A stretch of 64,000 nt of DNA from Clostridia bacterium (GCA_017463145.1 JAFTPR010000008.1:19304-83303), one strand, 5' to 3'; positions 9,400 through 18,498 are shown, numbered from the stretch's first letter. Notes: generated from the letters alone by a model not told the origin. Translations and numbers: made by a program.

Positions 9400-9428
9400 T
9401 TGCACTTTATAAAAAAATCGGTTATAAT
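9400..9428 (+). promoter_or_regulatory. Sigma-A promoter
   Basis: TTGCAC (9400-9405), 17 bases, TATAAT (9423-9428), upstream of the SurA/PrsA-like lipoprotein. It makes that gene independent of mfd. Confidence 0.75.
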
Positions 9429-9511
9429 ATAATGGTATTGATAAAAAAGGGAGAGTTTACATTCTCTTTCAATGCATACAGAAAGATAGGATAAAAAATC
9501 GGAGCGATTTT

Positions 9512-11638
9512 ATGAACAAAAAACACACATTGAAAAAAACAGCAGCGTTGATTTTGGGGCTTACCCTTACGGTTGGCGCTACGGGTTGTAACTTTTTCCC
9601 CACGGACAGTGAAAAAGATTTGGCGCAAGTAGTGGCGACGGTTGACATTTCGTCGAGCCTTGAAAAGCACGAAACGTATGATAAAGCGGTGTCCGAGGCG
9701 GTTGCGCAATTCGTTGCGGACAAGTCCTTGCCTTCGACGATTTATAAGAGCGAATTGGTGGCTAGCTTTTTAAGCAACGGTTATTCCTACGTACAAAGCG
9801 GATATTCTTACGAAGACGTATTCAATATGTTGATGGATTCGCTTGTCAACCAAAAAATTATGACGCAGTATGCTGCGGCGTATTATTTGGCAGGGGATTA
9901 CGGGCTTTCTCGCGACGGCTATGCGGCGTTTGTGGAAATGGAAACAAGCAAAGACGGATTGTCCAAAACGGAAAAAACTTTATTGGAAGCGCACCCTGAA
10001 GTGTTGGCTTTAAAATATTTCCTCACCGAAGGTGGAAAAGACAACGAAGAATATTTAAAAGCGGAATACAGCCTTAAAAAATCAATGAATACGTCCTTGG
10101 ATTCGTTGGAAACGGAAATCATTGCGGCGGAAGAAGAAGCGCACGACCACGGCGAGACGCGTGCGACGCCTACGGGGGTTGGTACGGAGAAAGAAGATTT
10201 CTATCCCGTAAAAGACGGCGTTTTGGATTACGATATTTACACGGGTAGAAACACGTTGGACGCTTGCGGTACGTATGAAAAAGTGGACGATTCTACGGCA
10301 AGCACGAGAAAGAAAGCGTACAATGCGTTCCTTGCGAATTTGCAATCGTACAATTTGATTGACGATAAGGAAAACACGGCGGATATTACGCAGCTTGATT
10401 ATTATTACGTAGACCTTGCGTCTGTTCTTACGGGAGCGCTTCTTAACAAATATTACGAAGATTTACAAGACGAGGCGCTTGCGTATTTGACCGACGAATA
10501 TATTGCGGATAAATACGACGAAATCAAAGAGGCGCAACAGTATTCGTATGCGGAAAATCCCTCGGCATTTACGACGGCGATTGGCGGGCTTTCGGATAAA
10601 TCGTTCGTGCTTTCGGGCGAGGAAGGATTTGGATTTGTTTACAATATTTTGATTCCGTTCTCCGCAAGCCAAGAACAAGCGTATTCGGCGGCGAAGAATA
10701 AAAACTTGCCTAATGACAAATTGTTTGAGGCGCGCGCAGAAATTCTTGCGGACGTACAAGCAAAAGACCTCCGCGATAGTTGGTTTAGCGAACACGACCA
10801 CGCAAATTATGCATACGAAGTGGAAGGAAACGATTATTTCAACAACGGCGCGACGAAAGGCGAAAAGACGTATTTGTTCTTTGAGGACAGCGTGGCGAAT
10901 ACCGAACGTTACGAGGCGTTGAAACAATACGCAGGCAAATATCCTTACAACGGTACGGTTGAAAAAGACGACCACGAATATACGTTTAAGGCAAACAAGA
11001 TGGACATTGACGGATTTATTTCGGAAATGAGGAATTATATCGAGTTTGTCAGCGGCGCAAGCGTAACGGGCGCGAAAGCAACCGAATACGGAAAAAATTA
11101 TCTCAACGAAAAAGAAGAAGTGGATTACAGCAAATTCGTATATTATACGGGTAAAGTAGACCTTGGCGAAGTGAAATCTTCCGATTATTTCAACAAGGAA
11201 AGTCTTTCTTACAAAGCGTTGTCTGCCGTAAACGAATTGATGTTTGCGTATTCGACGGATACGGGTTGTTTGAATACGTATATGGGTTATGCAGTTTCTC
11301 CTTACAAGACGGATTTTGTTCCCGAATTTGAATATGCGGCGCAATATGCGGTGCAAGAGGGCGTAGGCACGTACGTCGTGTGCGGTACGGATTACGGTTG
11401 GCATATCGTATACACCTCGTTCGTATATGACGGCGGTGACGTGTACGGCGGATACAATGCGGCAGAAAAAGAAGTGGAAGGAACGTTCTCGAACCTCTTC
11501 TACGAATCGTTGAAAGCAACTGCGGCAACCACGCATACCAGCGAAGTGGAAAACAACGTTTTGAACAAATACAACAACGACGACAGCGTAACGCGTTATA
11601 CGTCGAGATACAAAGATTTGTTGGAATTGGACGCGTAA
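9512..11638 (+). CDS. Large SurA/PrsA-like lipoprotein (probable extracytoplasmic chaperone)
   Basis: 708 residues. A lysine-rich N-terminus and hydrophobic segment end at ATGCN, a lipobox-like site with Cys near residue 27. Residues about 40-200 resemble the SurA N-terminal chaperone helices (VAQFVADKSLPSTI, LMDSLVNQKIM). Near 370 comes FVYNILIPFSASQEQA, and near 630 TDYGWHIVYT, which recall the first and last strands of a parvulin domain. The clear parvulin core between them is not obvious, so isomerase activity is doubtful. Its place after mfd matches the usual site of PrsA/SurA genes in clostridia. It is strongly acidic and Tyr-rich. Confidence 0.7.
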   Translation: MNKKHTLKKTAALILGLTLTVGATGCNFFPTDSEKDLAQVVATVDISSSLEKHETYDKAVSEAVAQFVADKSLPSTIYKSELVASFLSNGYSYVQSGYSYEDVFNMLMDSLVNQKIMTQYAAAYYLAGDYGLSRDGYAAFVEMETSKDGLSKTEKTLLEAHPEVLALKYFLTEGGKDNEEYLKAEYSLKKSMNTSLDSLETEIIAAEEEAHDHGETRATPTGVGTEKEDFYPVKDGVLDYDIYTGRNTLDACGTYEKVDDSTASTRKKAYNAFLANLQSYNLIDDKENTADITQLDYYYVDLASVLTGALLNKYYEDLQDEALAYLTDEYIADKYDEIKEAQQYSYAENPSAFTTAIGGLSDKSFVLSGEEGFGFVYNILIPFSASQEQAYSAAKNKNLPNDKLFEARAEILADVQAKDLRDSWFSEHDHANYAYEVEGNDYFNNGATKGEKTYLFFEDSVANTERYEALKQYAGKYPYNGTVEKDDHEYTFKANKMDIDGFISEMRNYIEFVSGASVTGAKATEYGKNYLNEKEEVDYSKFVYYTGKVDLGEVKSSDYFNKESLSYKALSAVNELMFAYSTDTGCLNTYMGYAVSPYKTDFVPEFEYAAQYAVQEGVGTYVVCGTDYGWHIVYTSFVYDGGDVYGGYNAAEKEVEGTFSNLFYESLKATAATTHTSEVENNVLNKYNNDDSVTRYTSRYKDLLELDA

Positions 11639-11653
11639 GTTATGAAAAAAACA

Positions 11654-11682
11654 AAAGCCCGACTGTTAAGTCGGGCTTTATT
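11654..11682 (+). terminator. Terminator
   Basis: An 11-bp perfect stem, AAAGCCCGACT (11654-11664) with AGTCGGGCTTT (11669-11679), loop GTTA. Confidence 0.8.
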
Positions 11683-11711
11683 ACGACTTTTTGGCAAAGG
11701 ATAGTGGAAAA

Positions 11712-13076
11712 ATGGAAAAGGACAGAATTCGTTTATCCGAACATTTTAATTATAAAAAATTGTTACGTTTCGTTTTACCGTCGGTGATTATGATGATTTT
11801 TGTTTCCGTGTACGGTATCGTAGACGGATTGTTCGTTGCAAACTTTGCGGGCGAATTGCCTTTTGCTGCGCTCAATTTGATATACCCTTTGATTATGATT
11901 TTCGGGTCAGTGGGATTTATGCTTGGGACGGGCGGAAATGCAGTCGTATCTAAAACCTTGGGCGAGGGGGACAAAGAACGGGCAAACCGAATTTTTTCTA
12001 TGCTTGTATACGTTACCGTCTTGGCAGGGGTAGTGCTTGCGATAATCGGCATTGCCGTTGTGCGCCCGGTCGCAAACCTGTTTGCGGCGTCGGAAAAGGA
12101 TATGACGGCAGAGGAACGGGCAATTCTTGTCGATTATTGCGTATTATACGCGCGGATTATTTTTATGGCGTTGCCTGCGTTTATGTTGCAAAACGCATTT
12201 CAAGGCTTTTTCGTTACGGCGGAAAAACCCCGTCTGGGTTTGTGGGTTACAATTATCGCAGGGCTTGGAAACGCGGTGTTCGACGCGTTGTTTGTCGCTG
12301 TATTTCAATGGGGATTGGCAGGCGCGGCGATTGCCACTGCCATTAACCAACTGATGGGCGGCATATTGCCGATTGTTTATTTTTCTCGTAAAAACGACAG
12401 TTTATTACGGCTTGGAAAAACAAAATTCGACGGCGTTGTATTGACAAAAGTATGTATAAACGGCTTGTCCGAATTGATGACGAACGTTTCTCTTTCCGTC
12501 GTAACGATTTTGTACAACGCGCAGTTGATGAAGTATATTGGGATTCACGGCGTAACGGCGTACGGAATTATGTTGTATATCGGCTTTATTTTCGTAGCGA
12601 TTTTCTTAGGCTACGCCGTAGGCAGCGCGCCCATCGTCGGGTATCATTACGGCGCGGCGAATAAAGAGGAACTGAGCAACGTATTTAGAAAGAGTGTTAT
12701 TTTAACCGCGGTAGCGGGTGTTGTGATGACGGTGTTTGCGGTTGTATTCGCGCGGCCAATGGCGTCAATTTTCGTTCGTGAACCCGAACTTTTGAATATG
12801 ACGACGCACGGGTTGCGATTGTACTCGCTTAGTTTTTTGGTGTGCGGATTTAATATTTTTGGGTCGGCGTTTTTCACCGCGCTTTCTAACGGCGCGCTGT
12901 CGCTGTTGATTTCCTTTTTCCGAACGTTCATCTGTCAAGTGCTTGCCGTTTTGATTATGCCCGTATTGTTGGGCGTGGACGGTATTTGGAGCGCAGTTGT
13001 TTGGGCGGAAGGGGTCAGTTTGATTTTGACTGCAATATTATTGATGTGGCAACGCAAACGTTATGGCTACGCATAA
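11712..13076 (+). CDS. MATE family efflux transporter
   Basis: 454 residues with about 12 hydrophobic segments in two repeated halves. It starts HFNYKKLLRFVLPSVIMMI and has the typical loop GNAVVSKTLGEGDKERANRIFS. MATE proteins export cationic drugs or metabolites with H+ or Na+; the substrate is unknown. I took the ATG at 11712, nine bases after AAAGGAT, over an in-frame TTG at 11691. The gene is close behind the terminator at 11654-11682, and a separate promoter is not clear. Confidence 0.88.
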   Translation: MEKDRIRLSEHFNYKKLLRFVLPSVIMMIFVSVYGIVDGLFVANFAGELPFAALNLIYPLIMIFGSVGFMLGTGGNAVVSKTLGEGDKERANRIFSMLVYVTVLAGVVLAIIGIAVVRPVANLFAASEKDMTAEERAILVDYCVLYARIIFMALPAFMLQNAFQGFFVTAEKPRLGLWVTIIAGLGNAVFDALFVAVFQWGLAGAAIATAINQLMGGILPIVYFSRKNDSLLRLGKTKFDGVVLTKVCINGLSELMTNVSLSVVTILYNAQLMKYIGIHGVTAYGIMLYIGFIFVAIFLGYAVGSAPIVGYHYGAANKEELSNVFRKSVILTAVAGVVMTVFAVVFARPMASIFVREPELLNMTTHGLRLYSLSFLVCGFNIFGSAFFTALSNGALSLLISFFRTFICQVLAVLIMPVLLGVDGIWSAVVWAEGVSLILTAILLMWQRKRYGYA

Positions 13077-13090
13077 AAATATGAAAAATG

Positions 13091-13131
13091 AAGAGGGCAG
13101 GTATGCGTTGAACGCAAACTTGCCCTCTTTT
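13091..13131 (+). terminator. Terminator after the first MATE gene
   Basis: Stem AAGAGGGCA (13091-13099) with TGCCCTCTT (13121-13129) plus T run. Confidence 0.75.
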
Positions 13132-13160
13132 CATTGCGACGTAATTCAAAAAGACATTAT

Positions 13161-13649
13161 TTATTTTTCTTCTGTATCATTTTTTTCGGCAACCGTAAAA
13201 CTGTAATCAATGCTGGGTTTGACGTTTAAAAGCGCGCGGACAAATTTTTCATTCCATTCTTTATTTAATGAAAGCACGAAAAATTCCTCGCCCATATACA
13301 CCGTCAATTTATTGGTGTCGGTATCCAATACGATAGAGGTGATTTTTTCGATTTCATAACGGCTCTTGATAAACCCGTATTGGCTAATGAAATAGGTTTC
13401 GTCTATGATATATTGCGATTTGATCAAAAGCGCAACGACGATGGCAATGCAAAATACGCTGACCAACAATAAAAACGGGTATTTTAAATAATCGGAAAAT
13501 CCGTTCAAGCCAAAACGTTTCATATTCAGTATACTGACAACGATACTCGCAACGCACAAACAAAGTACTGCAACAGCCAATACAAGAATGGTTTTTGAAA
13601 ATTTAATGGTAAAATAGGTTGCCTTATTCGGCGAAGATTGATTTTTCAT
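13161..13649 (-). CDS. Small membrane protein with a PH-like domain
   Basis: 162 residues. Two transmembrane helices (about 18-42 and 60-85) are followed by a soluble beta-rich part (IIDETYFISQYGFIKSRYEI, ITSIVLDTDTNKLTVYMGEEFFVL) that resembles bacterial PH domains of the YdbS/DUF304 type. This assignment rests on pattern, not on a search. The start is fixed by the promoter on the minus strand: the -10 TATAAT ends six bases before the ATG, so the message is probably leaderless. It lies between two MATE genes on the opposite strand; no functional link is shown. Confidence 0.65.
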   Translation of the reverse strand: MKNQSSPNKATYFTIKFSKTILVLAVAVLCLCVASIVVSILNMKRFGLNGFSDYLKYPFLLLVSVFCIAIVVALLIKSQYIIDETYFISQYGFIKSRYEIEKITSIVLDTDTNKLTVYMGEEFFVLSLNKEWNEKFVRALLNVKPSIDYSFTVAEKNDTEEK

Positions 13650-13684
13650 AATTCTATTATACCACGGCGAACGAAAAAAAGCAA
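13650..13684 (-). promoter_or_regulatory. Promoter for a leaderless gene
   Basis: On the minus strand: TTGCTT (13684-13679), a 17-base spacer, TATAAT (13661-13656), then six bases to the ATG at 13649. No ribosome site. Confidence 0.7.
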
Positions 13685-13755
13685 CTACAAAACAAGGACG
13701 TTTGACCCCGTGTATAAAAAAATAAATTTTTTTCAAGAAGTAAGCGGCGCGACGC

Positions 13756-13784
13756 TTGCAAAATTTTTGTTGAAAGAGTATAAT
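13756..13784 (+). promoter_or_regulatory. Sigma-A promoter
   Basis: TTGCAA (13756-13761), 17 bases, TATAAT (13779-13784), for the second MATE gene. It is divergent from the PH-like gene. Confidence 0.75.
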
Positions 13785-13803
13785 TAAGAAAGAAGGTGAA
13801 CAA

Positions 13804-15279
13804 ATGAACGAAAAAGCGCAAAACATAAATGAAACCGCCGACGAAGAGGTGGTGAAGGAAAGAGAAAGAAAACAGTTTTATAAAATGACGAAAACGCCCA
13901 TTCCGAGGCTGATTATCGGGTTGGGGATTCCGACGACGTTGAGTATGATGGTAACGTCGCTGTATAATCTTGCCGACACGTATTTTGTTTCTTTAATAGG
14001 AAATGATTCGGTAACGGCGGCGGTGAGCAATCTGTTGGCGTTGATGTCCATTATTCAGGCGATAGGGTTTACGTTCGGTATGGGGAGCGGTAATATCGTA
14101 TCCAGATTACTGGGGAAACGTGATCGCGAGGGTGCAGACAAAGTGGCGTCGTCGGCGTTTTTTATTGCGGCGGCGTTTGGATTAATAATTTTAATTTTCG
14201 GTTTTTTATTTTTAACACCGCTTATGAAATTGTTCGGGTCAAAACAAGCGGACGTTTTAAGATATTCAAAAGAATACGCCCCGTATATTTTGATTGCCGC
14301 GCCGTTTATGTGTATGTCGTTCGTTATGAACAACTTGCTTCGCGCGGAAGGCAAGGCGGTGCTGTCTATGATTGGATTGATTTGCGGCGCGGTGGTAAAC
14401 GTGGTTTTAGACCCTATTCTCATTTTTGCGGCAGGGTTAGGCATTGCAGGCGCGGCGATTGCTACTTGTGTCAGCCAAATCCTCAGCTTTTGCATATTAC
14501 TGGGTATGTTCTTGTCTAAAAAGACGATTGTGCGGTTGCGCGCGCGTTCGATATCGAAAAAATTTGAGGTGTATTGGAACGTTGCGTCCACGGGTTTTCC
14601 TTCCTTTTGCAGACAAGTCCTTGCCAGCCTGTGTACGGTGTTTTTAAATAACGCCGCAAACGCGTATGGTGGTGAGGCGGCGCAAGCGGCTCTTGGCGTG
14701 GTGCAGAAAATGTTTATGTTGGCGTTCTCCATTTCGCTTGGGATAGGGCAAGGATATCAACCTGTTTTGGGATATAATTACAGCGCAAAACGCTTTGATA
14801 GGGTGCGTACGGCGTATTTGTTCACGCTTGCGTTTTCTACCTGCTTGATGTTTTGTTTTGCAACGGTTTGCGCTATTTTAGCACCGCATATAATGTCTAT
14901 GTTTTCGCTTTCCGCGCAAGCAACGGACATAGGAACGCTCACTTTAAGATTGCAATGTATTTGTATGCCGTTGTTGCCCGTCAATTTTATGGTCGGGATT
15001 ACCTATCAAGCGGTAGGGAGCAGGTTTATCGCATTTTTGCTGTCCACCTCAAGACAGGGTTTGTTTTACATTCCAGCGGTGTTGATTTTACCGAAATTGT
15101 TCCAATTATTCGGGGTGCAATGCTGTCAAGCCGTATCCGATTTCTTCGCATTTTTCTTTGCCGTTCCGTTTACGGTTTTGTTTTTTAAAACCTTGAAAAA
15201 AGAGGAAATAAAAGCGAAAGAGGAAAACGCTGAAATGTCCTCGGACATCAAATGGGAAGCGCCAAACTTTGACGAATAA
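13804..15279 (+). CDS. MATE family efflux transporter (second, DinF/NorM-like)
   Basis: 491 residues. A charged N-terminus of about 45 residues is followed by PIPRLIIGLGIPTTLSMMVTSLYNLADTYFVS, typical of clostridial MATE proteins. About 12 transmembrane segments follow, with the conserved FTFGMGSGNIVSRLLGKRD loop. It differs clearly from the MATE protein at 11.7 kb, so the pair is not a recent duplication. The ribosome site is AAGAAGGTG. Substrate unknown. Confidence 0.88.
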   Translation: MNEKAQNINETADEEVVKERERKQFYKMTKTPIPRLIIGLGIPTTLSMMVTSLYNLADTYFVSLIGNDSVTAAVSNLLALMSIIQAIGFTFGMGSGNIVSRLLGKRDREGADKVASSAFFIAAAFGLIILIFGFLFLTPLMKLFGSKQADVLRYSKEYAPYILIAAPFMCMSFVMNNLLRAEGKAVLSMIGLICGAVVNVVLDPILIFAAGLGIAGAAIATCVSQILSFCILLGMFLSKKTIVRLRARSISKKFEVYWNVASTGFPSFCRQVLASLCTVFLNNAANAYGGEAAQAALGVVQKMFMLAFSISLGIGQGYQPVLGYNYSAKRFDRVRTAYLFTLAFSTCLMFCFATVCAILAPHIMSMFSLSAQATDIGTLTLRLQCICMPLLPVNFMVGITYQAVGSRFIAFLLSTSRQGLFYIPAVLILPKLFQLFGVQCCQAVSDFFAFFFAVPFTVLFFKTLKKEEIKAKEENAEMSSDIKWEAPNFDE

Positions 15280-15332
15280 TAACGTAAAAATAAGGAAAAA
15301 AATAGCGTTCCTTAGGGATTTTTAGACAATAT

Positions 15333-15370
15333 AAAAGGATAACGAAAAAATTTTTTCGTTATCCTTTTTC
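15333..15370. terminator. Bidirectional terminator, perfect 36-base palindrome
   Basis: 18 bases at 15333-15350 are exactly complementary to 15351-15368, with A runs on one side and T runs on the other. It separates the convergent MATE and yunB genes and can serve both. Confidence 0.8.
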
Positions 15371-15381
15371 TCTTAATAAAT

Positions 15382-16083
15382 TTATGGCACTAAATCGGCT
15401 TTATTGCCGAAAATGTCCGATTGAAGGTAGGCATCGGGTACAGAGCCGACCAAGACCGATTCGCCTACGAGGATTTCCGTCGCGACGGCAAAATTCTCTG
15501 TCCGTGAGGGCATAACGATACTGATGTCCGCAATGACGTTGAGATAAATGGAGTGTTTGGTTTGGTTGATGCCCACACTCTCAAACGTGGATGAAAAATC
15601 GCACGAAACGCTGCTGACGGGAATGATACGGAAATGAATACTAGGGCCAAGCCCTGCAAACGCCTCAATGCCCGTCAAAGCCCCCAAAGGCACGGGGATT
15701 CCGTTTAAGCTAAGGTTTTTCAAATTGGATTGAGAAATGGACGCGGTATCGCGCGCGATTTTATTGATTTTTAAAGGATTGGCGGCGACGGCTACGATTT
15801 TTCCCGATTCGTCGCGCGTAATTGTAACCAAGTCTTCATAGCGCATTTCGTCGCTGAGCGTATAATACACGGCGTCGTTGACGGCGACGGTGGTGCTGGC
15901 GCGCATAGTCGCCTCACCAATGGCGACAAGCACACGCGTTACGTTTCGTTGGAAATAAATAAACAAAAAAACGAATAATGATAAAACCGCAACGAGGATA
16001 GCGAATATCTTTCGTTTGCGGCTTTTTTTCTTATCGCCTTTTCGCCTGTAAAACGGTAGAGCGTATTCTCCGAATTTGTTCAT
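15382..16083 (-). CDS. yunB: Sporulation protein YunB
   Basis: 233 residues. There is a basic N-terminus and one transmembrane helix (about 27-47), then the soluble YunB domain. Its signatures include TVAVNDAVYYTL near 68 and GESVLVGSVPDAYL near the end. YunB is a sigma-E-controlled protein required for normal spore formation in B. subtilis; its biochemical role is not established. The start overlaps the murG stop in an ATGA, so it is the second gene of a murG-yunB operon. Confidence 0.85.
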   Translation of the reverse strand: MNKFGEYALPFYRRKGDKKKSRKRKIFAILVAVLSLFVFLFIYFQRNVTRVLVAIGEATMRASTTVAVNDAVYYTLSDEMRYEDLVTITRDESGKIVAVAANPLKINKIARDTASISQSNLKNLSLNGIPVPLGALTGIEAFAGLGPSIHFRIIPVSSVSCDFSSTFESVGINQTKHSIYLNVIADISIVMPSRTENFAVATEILVGESVLVGSVPDAYLQSDIFGNKADLVP

Positions 16084-17129
16084 TGCAACGCCTTACGCAG
16101 TTCGTTTAAAATAATTTGATTTCCGCAAACGAATTGCGAAGAAAATAAACGATCTTTCAATTCTTGCGAATCCGCCGTTGAGTCAACGGCTTTGGATAGG
16201 CGATACAATTCGTTTTGATTTAAAACCTTGCACAATCCTTTTTCCGCAAAATACGCCGCGTTTTCTTTCTGGTCGCCTCGCGTTTGTTCTTCTAACGGCA
16301 CGAGCAATGCAGGCTTTTTTAACGCCAAAATTTCAAAAATCGTGCCTGATCCTGCGCGCGATAAAACTACGTCAGCGCACGCGTACGCCATACCCATGTC
16401 CGAGATGAATTCAAATTGACGGTAATTTTGCACGGTGCTTTTTATCAAATTTCCTTTCCCGCAAACGTGGAAAACGTAATAACGTTGCGTCAACGTTTTT
16501 AAATGTGTTCTTACTGCCTCGTTGATCGTTGCGCTGCCGCTGCCGCCACCAAATACCAACAACACTTCGGCGTTGAATGGAATATTGAATTTTCGTCTTG
16601 CGTCCGCTTTGGTTGCAGATAACACGCTGCGTCTTAAAGGCGCGCCGCTGTATTTGCCGTGCCGTACCCGTTTTGCCGTTTCGGGAAAGGAGGTAAACAC
16701 GCGTTTGCAAAATCCTGCCGCCAAACGGTTGGCAAGCCCGATAGAAAAATCGCTCTCATGGCAATAACAGGGGATTTTTAACCGTTTTGCGGCGATTACG
16801 ACGGGCAAGGAAACGTATCCGCCCTTAGAAAATACGACGTCGGGGCGAAAGGTGGCTAAACCCTCTTTTGCGGATTTGACCGCGCGGTAAAATTCTACGG
16901 GGATTTTTAAATTTCGTTTCAATCCCTCTGCGCCGCCACCCCGAATGAGTTTTGGACATTCGATTTGGTAATAAGGAAGTTTCCATTCGGCGACGAGCCT
17001 TTTTTCTATTCCGTTCGTACCCATATAACAAACGTCTGCAATGCCTTCGGACAAGACTTCTTCAATCAAGGCAAGATTTGGCACGACGTGCCCTGCGCTG
17101 CCACCGCCCGTAAATAAAATTTTTTTCAT
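16080..17129 (-). CDS. murG: UDP-GlcNAc--lipid I transferase MurG
   Basis: 349 residues, GT-B fold of family GT28. The N-terminal loop is GGGSAGHVVPNLAL, the lipid-side motif HESDFSIGLANRLAAG, and the UDP-GlcNAc site SRAGSGTIFEILALKKPALLVPL with RGDQKENA. This is the clostridial MurG form. It makes lipid II from lipid I at the inner face of the membrane. The ATG at 17129 has GGAGCG upstream. Here it sits apart from a division/cell-wall cluster and is paired with the sporulation gene yunB. Confidence 0.88.
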   Translation of the reverse strand: MKKILFTGGGSAGHVVPNLALIEEVLSEGIADVCYMGTNGIEKRLVAEWKLPYYQIECPKLIRGGGAEGLKRNLKIPVEFYRAVKSAKEGLATFRPDVVFSKGGYVSLPVVIAAKRLKIPCYCHESDFSIGLANRLAAGFCKRVFTSFPETAKRVRHGKYSGAPLRRSVLSATKADARRKFNIPFNAEVLLVFGGGSGSATINEAVRTHLKTLTQRYYVFHVCGKGNLIKSTVQNYRQFEFISDMGMAYACADVVLSRAGSGTIFEILALKKPALLVPLEEQTRGDQKENAAYFAEKGLCKVLNQNELYRLSKAVDSTADSQELKDRLFSSQFVCGNQIILNELRKALQ

Positions 17130-17208
17130 TGTTTTACGCTCCGTAAAAATATCGCTTTGTATTATTATAGCCGAGCAGAGCGAAAATAATGAATAATCCA
17201 AGGAAAAA

Positions 17209-18132
17209 CTAATATAATAAATAAACGGCTTGCGCTGCTTGGGCTACCCGAGTTTGCAAACTTTGTGGCGACAACACTTTGATTCCTGCACCCAACCCCA
17301 CAATTTTGCGAACCAACGCTTCGTCGTCGGGCAGGGTAACTTCGGCGTACCATTTGTCGTTTAAAAATCGCATATTTTCCACGCCCAGCCAGTCCTGCGC
17401 GTCCGCAAACGCGTCGGTGTGAATTTCAAATTGTACGTCTACGGATTTTTCGCTCGTCCAATAATTGAGGGGGATATCTTCCCGTTTGAAAGGACGTTTT
17501 TGAAAGCGTTCTTCCGTATTGAGCGCGGAAAAAATACGCCCCAAACGGAACAGACGAAACGCGCGTTGTTTATGACAAAACGCGTATACGTACCAAACGC
17601 TCTGTTTAAAAACGAGTACGTGAGGCTCGATTTTACGGTGGGTCTTTTCTCCTGCGCGCGAATGGTATTCGATTTCTAAAACGAGCCTGTTTTGAATACA
17701 TTCTTCAACCAGTCGCAATTTGTCGGAAAACGCGCGCGTATCTCCCCACGCGCCGCCGTCTACGAGGATCGTGCCGATTTCGCCTGATAACACCAGTTCT
17801 CGCGTTTCCGATTTCGTCTGCGCGGACAATTTGCGCTTTGCCGCTAAAAAACGTTCTTCGGGGAGTTGGGAATACATAGCCTCCAATGCCTCGATGGCCG
17901 AGGCGTATTCTTCTTTTGTCATAAACCCTACGGGAAGTTTGTAATTGTCGGAAATGCAAATTCCGCCGTTGCGCCCCCGTTTTATGTAAATGGGTACGGA
18001 CATAGATAAAAGGTCGATATACCGATACACCGTCCGTTGAGAAATTTCGTATTTTTCCGCCAAATACGCCGCCGTCAGCTTTCTTTTTGCCAATAAGTCG
18101 AACAAGATTTCCAATAAAATCGTAAATTTCAT
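17209..18132 (-). CDS. HTH_11/WYL domain transcriptional regulator (YafY type)
   Basis: 307 residues. The N-terminal winged helix (about 5-60; LLAKRKLTAAYLAEKYEISQRTVYRYIDLL) is followed by a WYL domain near 135-210 (LEIEYHSRAGEKTHRKIEPHVLVFKQSVWYVYAFC) and a WCX-like end. Such proteins are ligand- or nucleic-acid-responsive regulators. It is divergent from a 73-residue unknown ORF, and a palindrome in the shared promoter region is a candidate operator. AGGCGG precedes the ATG. Confidence 0.88.
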   Translation of the reverse strand: MKFTILLEILFDLLAKRKLTAAYLAEKYEISQRTVYRYIDLLSMSVPIYIKRGRNGGICISDNYKLPVGFMTKEEYASAIEALEAMYSQLPEERFLAAKRKLSAQTKSETRELVLSGEIGTILVDGGAWGDTRAFSDKLRLVEECIQNRLVLEIEYHSRAGEKTHRKIEPHVLVFKQSVWYVYAFCHKQRAFRLFRLGRIFSALNTEERFQKRPFKREDIPLNYWTSEKSVDVQFEIHTDAFADAQDWLGVENMRFLNDKWYAEVTLPDDEALVRKIVGLGAGIKVLSPQSLQTRVAQAAQAVYLLY

Positions 18133-18161
18133 AACAATACCGCCTAAAAAAATTTTAAAAA

Positions 18162-18223
18162 ATTATAAAAATATTTTAACATATATGACAAATATTGTCA
18201 AGTTTTTAATGGTATGATATAGC
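18162..18223. promoter_or_regulatory. Divergent promoters sharing a palindromic operator candidate
   Basis: TGACAA-ATA-TTGTCA at 18186-18200 is an exact 6-3-6 inverted repeat. Its right arm is a -35 (TTGTCA) for the plus strand, with TATAGC 17 bases later. Its left arm read on the minus strand is also TTGTCA, with TATAAT (18167-18162) 18 bases later, facing the WYL regulator. A dimer bound here would cover both -35 boxes. Confidence 0.6.
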
Positions 18224-18249
18224 TGTAAAAATCAAAAGAGGTGGAAAAA

Positions 18250-18471
18250 ATGACGAGATTTGACGAATATGTAACAAAGTTGAGTGCGGCGCGGGCGCAA
18301 GAGAGAATGAGAAGATTGAACGACGAACTCGTTCGCCGCGTGAAAGGCAGAACGAAAGAAGAAACGTTGACGGCGTTGTTTGCGGCGTTGCGTTTTCCAA
18401 TCGGGTCGTCGGATATTTTGCCTACCGACGTGCAAACGGAAAAAAGCGCGTCTTTGTTGGAATTTGTTTGA
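18250..18471 (+). CDS. Small hypothetical protein divergent from the WYL regulator
   Basis: 73 residues, charged and probably helical (AARAQERMRRLNDELVRRVKGRTKEETLTALFAALRF), with no signal peptide or membrane helix. AGAGGTG lies about eight bases before the ATG. I do not recognise the family. Because it shares its promoter region and palindrome with the WYL regulator, it may be that regulator's target. Confidence 0.6.
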   Translation: MTRFDEYVTKLSAARAQERMRRLNDELVRRVKGRTKEETLTALFAALRFPIGSSDILPTDVQTEKSASLLEFV

Positions 18472-18498
18472 TTTCAAAGGAAAATACGGATAAAACGC

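Noticed and set aside
10463-11536. A 357-codon minus-strand ORF over the lipoprotein gene
   Set aside because: Antisense shadow with no ribosome site and biased composition.
11712-15279. Two MATE transporters considered as a tandem duplication
   Set aside because: Their N-termini and loops differ strongly, and a minus-strand gene lies between them. They are separate family members.
15333-15368. Perfect 36-base palindrome considered as a mobile-element end or binding site
   Set aside because: A and T runs, location between convergent genes and the absence of any transposase point to an ordinary bidirectional terminator.
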